This document shows positions 26,701-38,500 of a DNA stretch of 64,000 bases, one piece after another; positions within the stretch are counted from its first letter, which is position 1; each line of letters begins with the position of its first letter. The translations under genes and the position numbers were made by a program. The notes under the pieces were generated by a model, which ran no database searches, had not been told where the DNA came from, and saw only the letters and a list, made by a program, of their open reading frames with translations. The stretch comes from Enoplolaimus lenunculus (lineage: Eukaryota; Nematoda; Enoplea; Enoplida; Thoracostomopsidae), in the NCBI GenBank assembly GCA_030248215.1, contig JASANG010002906.1, positions 1 through 64,000 on the forward strand. The letters are read 5' to 3'.

Positions 26701-29700
26701 CCCACCTGGAAAAAGTTTTGCCTCCCTTAGAAAGTTTTAATCTTTGCTTGTAAGTCAATGAAAAGCCTTGTATGCCCCGCGTGTACCCAGTTGCACACTC
26801 TTGTTACTTATATCATCCCACCTGGTTTACCAATAACCGATTAAGATTAACCAGTCAAAAAATGTTACTTTTAATACTTAGTATTATTTCCTAAATTAAT
26901 GATGATGTCGTTATATTTTAAATTTGTGTTTATTTAAGGGTTTCGTTATTTGTCGTCTGCGACTCTTTGAAAGCCAAGTTGAGCCTATATGTGAGCTCAA
27001 GTGCAAAATTGGCATTCATTCCGAATCAAGGTAAGAAATATGCATTCAAAGTATTAATATTTACATTCGAACACAATTTGTATCAAAATATTAATGACAT
27101 GAAGCAAAATACCGGACGCATTGATTTTGGCTGACAACATTGAAAGGCTTGTTTTTCAGCTTCATCCAACCCCATTATTGTTTTGATTTTTATTTCAAAT
27201 ATGCCGTCATGATTTGTGATTTTCAGGGTATTTGGGTCCAGTCCATCAAACCAAATGGAATTTCGTTCAAATTCGAACATTGGCCGACCGTAAAGATTCA
27301 GTAGATTACTTGTTTCGGGTAAAACACCTTCATTGAGTGATATTTTAAAATTTATTTTTTTATGCAGCTATGTATATCGTCGGTATATTGGGGATGGCGG
27401 GCTTCTGGCACGTTTAATGCAGATTTATTATTAGGTTTCGTATTATACCGGGTTACCATCATGATTTACGATGGCAACATTAAAAACGTCGCATGTTTTC
27501 TTCACAGGGTAACAAGGATATTGTGCATCTAACGGATAATGTACCACGCGTTAAAGGCCAAGTTTCAGCTTGGAGTAGGGCAGGTTTCCAATCATATACG
27601 AGTTATTCAGTGTTTATGCAAGACCATTTGGGGCATAGTGCTGTGCATGGCTAACTAATTCTCATTCCTTAGGGAGAGAGTTAAGGCCGTGGGTACAACC
27701 TAATCGGATATACGATTTCAAAATCTATTGCGCTTTCGATAAAATTGAGTCAGATTTAAGCCGTCGCGTTATTCACGCTTATTCGACCCATCGTTCGCTT
27801 CACTTGTTTGTTTACTTCCACCGTTATTATGCTCAGCAACCGCGTTTGTGCCCCTGTTTGTTGATCAGCAACTGTTCACCTCGAATGACCCCGTATATCT
27901 CACAAGTTCGAGAAAGGCTCTGATACTCCAGTCGCGCCACAGAAAGGCGGCAACTGCGAGAGAGGCCCAATGGCGGATCCATGGGGGCCCCACCCCGGCC
28001 GTGCTCCCCCTCAACAGCATCTGGACAAAAATTCTATAGCAATTTTGTGACAATAGTTCGTGTTTTGTGTATGGGTCAAAAGTAAGTTTGTTACCTGTGA
28101 AATTTTGGACCCCCCATTTGGAGATCCTGGATCCGCCACTGGAGACGCCGTCCGACTTTTGACATCTTCGACTTCGACCCGTTGACCAAATGTTTTACGG
28201 AAGCATTAAGATTCTAAGTTAGGAAAATGTTTCAGGAATAAAATTGTTTTTGTTCTGTGCAACATTTTCACTTTTCAACCATGTTTTGCATCTTCATTTA
28301 GAAGGTGCCTAAGCATTGAGAATTAACGTCAAAAATATCTGTGTCGCAATATTATTGTCAGGTGAACTCAAAAGTCAATCAGATCAGTTCGAGAAATTTA
28401 CTCGGCGAAGCGGGAAAAATGATCTATCTTAGAAATACAACAAGCATATTTGTCGCCACACAATGCGAGCGCAACAAAGCAGAGGCTCTTGGTAACACGG
28501 ACACTTCGACGCCTTTCATTGGCCTTGTGTCTGGTAAATTGGATGGTCAATTTATGTATACTTAATATCATCCAATGAATCTTTATGTGATTTACCCTGC
28601 GTCTATACTGCTTATCGAGGCCCAAGTTTAGTTTAGCGGAGTACTGTTAACGATACCAAATAATCCAATGTTAAGGGCGGTTGAAAAAAATTTTGCGTAT
28701 TGATTCAGATTCAATGCTTTTAGAGCAACTGAAAGCGTTGAAATGATTGAAATTTAGTCTAAAGTCCCATTCATACGTGCAAGTTTTTTCAGCGATAACA
28801 AGCAAATAGTAACTTGCACGAAATACTTGCTCCTGCATGTATTTTCAAAGGAACATTACGATAAAGAAATCAAACTTCATGTGCAAGAAATTCAAGCGAC
28901 TTGCAACTGTGTTCACTGGTGCACATTAAATTAAATAGCATGAATTCCAGTGAATAATTTACAGCTGCAAGAACTTCGAAGTTGCTGTGTGACCAAACTT
29001 GCGCGTGCAAGTTGCACGTGCAAATTTGTGCTGCAAAAATTTGCACGTGTGAATAGGGCATAATTTTACCACTGTATGTCAACATTCACTGCGTCAATTG
29101 GAGTAAGACCTCCACGAGGCTGAACAAATCTTTTAGGAGTAGGACTGCGCTAAAATTTGCAAAGCAATTTTAATTGCGAGTCCGTTTTAATGATGTTTAT
29201 ATTTTCGTAAATTTGTTGTGTAAAACAAGTAAAAAATTTTATGTAAACTTTGTTTAAATTGCCAACTATCCTACGGATTTTTAAATTTTATGAAACGCTT
29301 TTGATAACTTTGTCGCCAAGTCAATCTCGCACTAAAACATCGTTCATTTGACTTGAATTAACCATTTTCCGAATTGTGTTTTTTGATGCTGAATAAATAT
29401 TTTCAGAATTTTTTATCGATTACCGCGAATGGGATTTGCGACCGCATTCCGCCCACGAATTTGCCGCTGGACTTCAATTCGATATGACTGAATCACTTCG
29501 TGTCGATCATAAACCGCTGTTGGACAAATTGTCGCAAGGTGCAGTCGGATTTAGCTGGAATGATGTTGGCTATGCGACTTTGTCTAAGGTAAACAATATC
29601 ATAATAGTGTAAGCGAGAAACCAAACACAATTTCAGTACTTACTTTGAGTATAATATTTTCGTTTTGATTTTTTGCAACGGGTATGGCCTGTGTGGACCC

Positions 29701-32700
29701 CTCTCGAAATCGTCACTGCTAAGTTTTCGTAAAAGTAACGCGTAGCTGAAGGCCGTTCACAATATCAAACCTTTGTCTCAAACCTGATTTGGTCTAGGCC
29801 GAGATTTCGATATTGCTACTTGCAAAATTTAAATTTTCTCACGCGTTAACTCTACCACAACGAAACGTTAACCACGGTATTAAATAGTATATATTACATT
29901 CAATTTTGGTTACATTAATAAACAATTGGAAATACTTGAAATCACAATAAATTCTTCGTTCATTTGTAATCAAACAAGCATTCGCCACCAGTATCACTGT
30001 TCCCAAACTGAACCTATTCAAACTTTCCCTTTAGGCTTTTCGCCGTCCGCTGTGTCGAACAAAACTATTTAAATTTGTTCTAAATTTCATTTTAGTAGCT
30101 TACTGTGGTGAAAATGAAATAGGTTTTGCTCGTTAAATACAAAATAGATTTTTTTCGATAATAGTAGAACGCGGTGCTTTCTAAATCTCAGATACAACTC
30201 ACACGCGAAATGAACTAAACAGGACCGGATGGAGTACCCAGAGAAGGTCAGGCCAGGCAAGGGGGTCTACATCTCACTGGTATTTGTCCAGGGGGTAATA
30301 CTTTACTGTATTATTGCTAATGATTTTTCAGCTTATGTTAACAGCAATTTTTCATCGCGTTTTCGGCCGTTTCCACTATAATTAAATCCCGCAGTACGGA
30401 ATTGGTTTGAAAGACAGAAACATAGGAAGAAAAGGGAGCAAAGCTGGAAAATAAGGTCCGAGTTGAGTTGAGGGGCTCAGCCTTCAACTGTACAAGGTTA
30501 GGGAACCCCTGTTCTAATATTTTGGTTTTACTTGACGCGAAATTGTCGCATGCCCCTAATGGCGAGACCTTCATCTTCCCATAACAATTTGGGGTTCTTA
30601 ATAACCTAATGTGAAGACACACATTAACAAGATTACATATACGGATAGACAGTGGGAGTGAAAGAAATAGAACGAAAATGAAATGACGCAGAGAAACCAC
30701 TAACGGATCTAATGTGGAGCGACCCAGACCATGACATCCCAACAGGGATTAAAACCAAATGTTTTCACTAAGATTTAGCACTAAAATGGCGTTTGGCTTC
30801 TCGCTCGCATCGTTCGCTAGGTTTTGTGTTCATTATTGTGTTTCGCCGAGTCCCCACATGGGAAATTTTTAATTCCGCCGCTGAGGGACAGACCAACCGC
30901 AATGATTGACGTGGGTCATTACAAGCATTTAATTACACATTTGTTTTTCGGGTGTCAGAACGCGCTCTCGGCTTCTCATATGCTTCGTGGTTCTGTGTTG
31001 GATAAGATGTTGCTTTGGTTTGATGTGGTATATTTCTATACGTGTACTTATTAGAATCAAAGTATCAGAGTCAGTCATGGAGCAAGCTCACTTTGCTAGG
31101 GGGGATAAAAATTTGTCAGGAGGGGCTTGCAAGGGCTTTTGGTTACTTTACAAGCAATGTAGAAAATTTTTTAGAGGGGGGCAGATTCTACCGTTGGCTA
31201 CGAGCCCGATCAGAGTATAAACCGATAGTAATAATGGAAAACGGAAACGGATATCCGGTTACATCCTGCTAAGTAGCACTAACGGTGACGCTATGCTTTT
31301 CGCACGGAGCTGCAAGAAAAAAATGGGTTACTGTACTACAGGCCTGTATGGCGACAGATGACGCCAAACGCCGCCGAACGGCATTAAAATAGTCAAAAAG
31401 TATGGAATCACCTTTAGGTTTAGTTGACAATTGCAATTGTTAACACGGAATATTAATAGTTGTAAAGCTGTTTGTCAGACTTCTAACAGGAAGCAAAATT
31501 TTATACCGGAACAGGAACAGAAATTGAATATTTTCAAGGAATCACAGATACAAACGGTTATGGTAACTTGAATAAAAAATTTTTTACCAACGAATCTTCG
31601 GTAACACCAAGAACGGCCGAATATCAATGGTATTTTTATAATGAATGTTTGGCGTTTTGATATTAAATGTCGGACAAACTTACTCATTTGACCAATGCCA
31701 CAAAGGAGACAACACAGCTTCGCTAATTTATAGCTGAACCATAGCCACTCTTCAAGAAAACAAGCCAAATACTTCAGGATATCTGGTTTAATTAGGTATT
31801 ACTCAAAGCCAAATTAAATATGCATCTGTTTTCAAGGGCACACAACATTTTGCCACCTTTTGTTAAATATTTCTCGGACTGTAAGCAGACCCGTAGTAGC
31901 CAGGGTTCCGACAGAGGCGTACGTATACTAGGAGATGGATAAGCTCACCATATGCCCTCTGGAAAATTGTGAGGCGAGAAAAATGTTTTATAGTGCTTTA
32001 GAATGATTTGATGTCTCCTAGAGGCCAAAACCTGTTTTAAAACCAAAGTGTACCCTTTGGAAACGAAATCCTGGTTACGCGGCGTCTATCGTATTAAAGG
32101 GAACCAAAAATTTTCAGAGGAAATGCCGTAGTTTTGCACTATTTACATAATCTTATACCATTTACATCCGGAAGTCAACTTTTCAAGGTGTACGAGAAAC
32201 CTTTTTTGTGGGGGTGAGTCCGCCGTGCACCCCCGAGACTGCTTTTTAAGACTGGAGGCTGAGTTTGGAGAAATTTAATTAGTACGGCTGCAAAGCGTTG
32301 ATGTCACTGGTTTAGGTCTTACACAAGCAATTTAGTTAAGAATATCTTGCAATGTGCGTTTTATAATAATAACAATTTTGGCTACTATTTATCAAGTGTG
32401 GACGTCAATGTCGTGAATAGGGTGTGAAGGCACCACAAAAGTCTATACAAAGGCCCCCAAAGTCAACAAGAAGGGCCCCCAAAGTCTCCACAATAATAAG
32501 CCCAGTGGCCGATTAAAAAATCCGTGCCCGTAGCCAAGGGTGGCAATGGGTCTTACTCCCCATGAAAAAATTTTGACTCGCCCTGGAAAACTATGAACTT
32601 TGCTTGCAAGTCAACAAAAACCCTTGTATGCCCCTACTAAATGATTTTTAGCCCTCCTGTAGTAAGATGCGATGGCTACGGATCTGCAAAAATATGTGAT

Positions 32701-35514
32701 GGAGAGGTTGGCGAAGGAAAATGCAATTTCGTGGCACGAAAGTAGAAATTTATAATGTTTCCTCACACGACTTCTGTTTTAGTCCTATCTAATGTTGCTG
32801 ACCGATGGTATGAAGTAGCTTCGTCGTATATATTTGGGGGCAAACGTAAGACTACTGGGAGTGCTATTAGCAGCAATAGGGCGGCGTAAATATGCACCAG
32901 GGAGCGACCGTATATCCGGCTCAGGCTCCGGCAAAAAATCAACATCCGGCTCAGGCAAAAAATCGACATCCGGCTCCGGCTTCGTCAGGTTTTGGTATCC
33001 GGTCGCACCCTGATATGCACCTGCATACAAAAAAATATGTTGAAACATTACGTGAAATGACATGGCATGGATCCGGTCGAACCGTCCGCCTTCCTGAAAA
33101 TTAGATGAAAAATCTTCTAAGCGGACAAAATGTATTCTTACAAATTAAGCTTCATGCAAAATATCCGTATTTTTTAATTTTGAGAGAACATCCATTTGAG
33201 CGGCATAGGTAACGCTAAACACGACACTGGTTGTTGTAACGCAGTGTTATGGCTACAAATCCCGATACCTTTGCTTTTCTGGTTCCCTAGGCAAACCTGG
33301 TTTGGCATAAACATTAGGCAAAGCTGGTTTGGCATAAACATTAGGCAAAGCTGGTTTGGCAATAACATTTTTAATTCATTTTTTTGGTCTTTTATTTGTT
33401 AAGTAAGTATTGCAAACCGCATAGCAGGCGTGACTTGAATTTATTGATAAATTCGTAACCTTCACAATTCAAAAATGTTTTAACCATAACAATATATACA
33501 TGGCTTTTTAAAAAATTTTATTTATCACGCATTCCCCCAACAAATGTTTACATTATGTTAATTATATTGGCCTTAAACACTGAAAGGCTTTGAATAAGGA
33601 TTAGGCTTATGTTTAGGTACGCTTGTACGTTTAAGCTTTAGGCTTAGCAGACATTCTTTTGTAATTAATGTTTGCCAGTTGTGGCTTTAAAATGTTCGAT
33701 CAACCAATGTTGAAGATCGGCACGTTCTAGAGCGCAATCTGTAGCATTGAGCCAAATAGTTTAGCAAGGGTTACAGGCCCGTAACCAGCTCACCTTGCTT
33801 GGACGGCTAAAAAGTGTTCACGACGGGCATACAAGAGTTTTTGTTGACTTACAGGCAAGGTTGAAAATTTTCTATTCCTACTGTATCTCACGTGACCTAT
33901 GACACTCGAGTTTTGTGTGTAGATCCGATATAATGCGGGGTTCACGTTATAACTGGGGCAGCCTGGAACACGTTTTGTCCATATGACTATAGCTGGTAAC
34001 ATTTTGTCTGACCGTTTGTCCGCTATGAGATTCAAAAAATTTGAATTGTCTGCTATCCTGATGTGACATCTACTGTTTGTACTGCAATATCATATGATAT
34101 TCCAAATATTGTCTGCGAGTATCATATGATATGTTTGAAAATTATTTAGCGTGCACCAATTCCATTGTCCTGTATAAATATCATATGATATTTAGTAGAA
34201 TTTTGCAATATGTATACGATGACCGCTCGACATCAGTGATTTGTAAGCCAATGTCATATGACATTCACATTTGGTCTACATAACCGCTATTCGGATCACA
34301 GAATTTTATGTTGACGTCGAATCAACATTGGACAAAACGTGTTCCAAGCTGCCCCAGTTATAACGTGAACGCCGCGTAAAAAGTTGTTGGCGAGGCGAGC
34401 GTAAAACAAGCATTAATACATTTGCGATGACTTCATTGAACATAGACTTACTTATTTCTCAACAACCTTTACCGCATTTATTTTCACCATGTGCCCTATT
34501 AATATTTGGGAGAGCATAAACATTCCCCTGCTCACCAAGAATATATTTTAAATACCATTCGCAACGGCGTTCTCTGGATGCGGCCCTCTCGGAATGTCTT
34601 GTTAACAGCTGAGGTTTAGGCCGAAAACGGTACGTTATACCCAATTGAAAAACATATCAAACACCTGCCTCCTGCGAAAAAAGACCCTTGGATCCCAAGT
34701 GCGCCTTTGTATACAAGCCCGTTGGTTAATTTATTTTCTGTGAAACAATTTCAGCCGTGCGTATCTACAATAATGAATGCATTGAGCAGTGTTGTATTGA
34801 CTATTTCTCAGGCTGTCCTTGACTTCAATCAACGAGTGCAAACTACAGATTATCCTGAAATACGCATTATCGAACGTCCTCATCAGTTACCAAGTAGAGG
34901 TGAGTTGAACAGTTTAAAATGTTTGTTATAATGACTTTTTACTTTACGCTGACAATCTTGCCTCTTTGGCTGATCGTTAACTCAATTTGACACCGCAGCG
35001 CAACAATTAGGGTTGCCCTATACTATACTGAGCCGCACGCCGCCGCACGCCGCCTGTGTGCAAGTTTACAGCGCCGCACGCCGCCGCACGCCGCCTGTGT
35101 GCAAGTTTACAGCGCCGCGCGCCGACGCGTGACGGCGTGTTGGCGGTGTGCGACTGCATGCTTCCGCGCGCGTCAGCGTGCAGCTGCGCGCGGTGGCGCG
35201 CGGCAAAGTTTTCATCGTGCCGCGCGCCTGCGTGGGGCGGTGTGCGGCGAGTAAGCGCAACCCTAACTTTCACATTGAGAAATTTCTGGATCCACCGCTG
35301 CGAATATTTTTCTATTCAATTTTAGCATCTTGGCTAATTATTATCGCTGGCCTGCTGCTTGGAATAATATTATCGCTGTTTATCATCACAACAGTTTGTG
35401 TATGGCATCGACGGCGTCGAAAATATTACCGAAGGGCACCAACTCGGGATGGCGTTGGTGGAAAATATAACAACAACAGCACAGGGTCGATACAAGCTCA
35501 AAAACAACAACAGC

Positions 35515-35555
<41 letters not shown>

Positions 35556-38500
35556 AAACATCAACAACAAATACAGCCTCAAACGCAACTTTATGCCGCA
35601 GGAATGTACAGCAATGGACAGTGTAAGTATAACCAAGAGTGGATGATCACTCTAACAAGAGTGCAACTGGGTACATTCTGTATATTAAAGAATGTACCCG
35701 GCACGCGTTGCGTTTTTGGCCAACCCCCGTCATTTTAGGGGGTCAATTTTACGTTCATTTTACACGTGTATCCGCAAGTCAACACCGAAAATATAATCGG
35801 ACCACATTTTAGTATATACAATAGCACATGAATTTCAACATCGATGGAGATTTCGACCCCCCCCCCCAAATAGGGGGGTAAGCCAAAAATGTAACGCGCG
35901 CTGGGTACATTTTTTTACATAGAATGTACCCAGTTGCATACTCTTCTTTTAAAGGGTATCATGCACTCTTGGTATAACCAAGAATTGATTATGACCCTGT
36001 GACCAAGAGAGTGCAACTTCTTAAAATACGCGTAGAATGAAAAGTATCACCGCGCGGTACGTTTTGACCATATCCTTTTATTTAAGGTGAGCCCAACAGT
36101 ATTTGTCTGGGTTCACCCACTTACTTCGAGGGGAACTATGAAAAATGCAACGCGTGCCGGGTACATTATTTCCTAACTAACTATTAGCTGTTTTTTGAAA
36201 TATGCATCATCTACTCTTGCTATAACCAAGAGTAGATGACTGATTAGTGTACAACTGCCTAGCGGACGTTACAGATTTTTGCTCCCACCTTATTTTTGGG
36301 GAAATTGAAATTTGCACCAACGATGGAAATAGATAATATGCCTATATCCAAAATTTGCTGCTTATATTCTTAAAATCCCAGGTGTATTACATCATGCGAC
36401 ATAGAATCCCCCAATCTAAACGAGGTATAGCACAAACAACCCGCGGTGGTACATTTTGTAGAACGCGAAATCAGACAGTTGCACACTGTTGTCCAAGAAT
36501 GATTATCCGCTGTTGGTATAACCAAGAGTCGATGCTGTCTTTCAGACAAGAGGATTGAACTGGGTGCATTCTGTGTAGAAACAAATGTACCGAGCCTACG
36601 TTGTTGTTTTGCACAACCCTTCTCATGTAGGGGGGTTTTTTGTGCCAATATTTACAATTTGAACTGAAGTCGGTCAGATTATGGTATTGAAGGTTATATA
36701 TTTACTGTGTGGCAATTGGTAGCTACACCCCTTTGAAAATGAAGGGGTGTGGGCAAAAATGCAAATACTGTTGCCCATAAAATCATCATCGACTCGTGGT
36801 ATAAGTTACCTAATTGTGCAGAGTCCGTGAAGGCCAATATAAAGATCAGGGGCGGAATGTTATTCCGTGGTACTGGAATAAAAAAGCTTAAGCTTTAGAC
36901 TAATTTTTTGCTTAGGCTTAAACTTAGGTATAACCTTTTTTCATACGCTTAGGCTTGGAAATATGCTTATACTACTGTTCCGACTGTGTTCTCGAAATAT
37001 TGTAATTTTGGTCATAAGTTTAATATTGGCCGAAACAGTTCGTTTTTCGGCGATAATTTTCTGGCGATGTCGATTATAGAATATTTTAGCCGAAGTTGCT
37101 GGTTGTAACCAGATGTACTATGTGACAGTAACATTTGCGTGTCAGAGTCAGACCTAAAACAATTTTTTTACAATTTATTTCAGCTCCGGACGAATTTGAC
37201 AGCGGTTTTGGCTTGGACGGCAGTAACGGGTCAGCGAAACCGAAAACAGCAATTATGGAACGAGAGTGTAACCCGCCGTTGAGTGAACTGGTCAAAGGAA
37301 GCATTAAAACAAGACGGAGTTGTAATGAGCCGTATTATCAGTACAATGCTCAATTGCCTGGATTGGCTCCATCGTGGCCACGGCCACCGCCTAAGAAGCC
37401 AACGCGTCAGCTTTATTGCGGAGGTGAGATATTTAAGAGTTCACTTTCGACAGACGTTGCTAATTATTAACAAGAGTGATTTATTTTGACAATAGTTTGC
37501 AATTTGGGTACATTCTGTGTTCCAAAGAATGTACCAGCACCCGTTACGTTTTTGGCTCCGTCTTCCTATTCGGGGGAGGGTAGGGGTGTCAAGTTTACCG
37601 GTTCAGTATTCTTAAGTTGCTGCCGTTGTATTTTTAAAACACATGCGCATCATACATTTCAAGCGTTAATTACTCGCCTAAATATTGTGGCATCAGCCAA
37701 ACACGCAACGCCCGGTGGTACATTTGGTACCATGAAACATTTCTTCAGTTGCACACTCTTGTCAAGAGTTATTATCGACTCTTGTTATTTACGAACACAT
37801 TTTTTAACAAGTATACATTAAAAACTAAAACTCTTTTAATTGTAATTGTTGAAATTAAGCAGTTTGCGAAATTTTAACTGTTCTTTGGTAGCGATGGTAT
37901 TGGACGAAAAACAAACTTTGACCTCTTTAGGTTATTCTGCAGCTTGCAAACGTGCCATTTTTTCGAGTTTTCAAAACGTTCGGTGAAATTATCCCGTAAG
38001 CATCCTAATATACGCTCTTGGATCGGAACCTGAACGAAATTACTGAGTGACAGTCACTATTTCTGAAACACTCGGCCACAAAACTTTACATTTTTTGTGT
38101 CCGTAAAGTGTTTGAAATATTTTTACCAGTTAAAATCCACGTCCGTTTCTGTATTTTTAGGGTCCGCTGAACGAGATTTGCCTCCCATTTCTGGCTCACT
38201 GGCGCCGCATTATGGGCCGCATACTGGTTCGTCACCGTGGGGCGACCATAGCCAGAGCTTAACCATATCATCAAGAAATTCCACTGTGCTCCATCCAAAC
38301 ATTCCTCAGCAGGTATAGACGGCTGTATCGTAATTTCTTACCGATCTGGTCCGTAGCCTCGGGACACAGGAATGACTTTAGTTGTACCGGTGTATAACAC
38401 GGGCGCAGCAGCTAACCGCATTTTACAGAGAGACTTTCGAATATTAATGTCCTGGCCTGATATTAGCAAGGAGTGCTGCGAGCTGTAACGAAGCGACCAT

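Larger units (their letters stand above)
29589..34754. other. Intron 22 (5.2 kb), repeats only
   Basis: Holds the 'gcgagaaaccaaacacaatttc' dispersed motif (29611), GTAGCCAG foldbacks (31085-31205, 32521-32690 and a half copy at 33777-33870), a fragment of the 'cggatatccggttacatcct' family (31215-31270), GGCTCC/GGCTCA short repeats (32930-33000), a 27-bp tandem repeat (33297-33370) and the complete family N element (33935-34376). No exon found. Confidence 0.6.

Noticed and set aside
27083-27280. Minus-strand 65-codon frame
   Set aside because: It overlaps receptor exon 18 and the adjoining intron; the plus-strand exon has better splice sites and phase agreement.
35148-35738. 196-codon frame joining a GC-rich stretch to the membrane helix
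   Set aside because: The first part is a CG-dense MITE and the acceptor at 35325 explains the real exon; the fusion is accidental.
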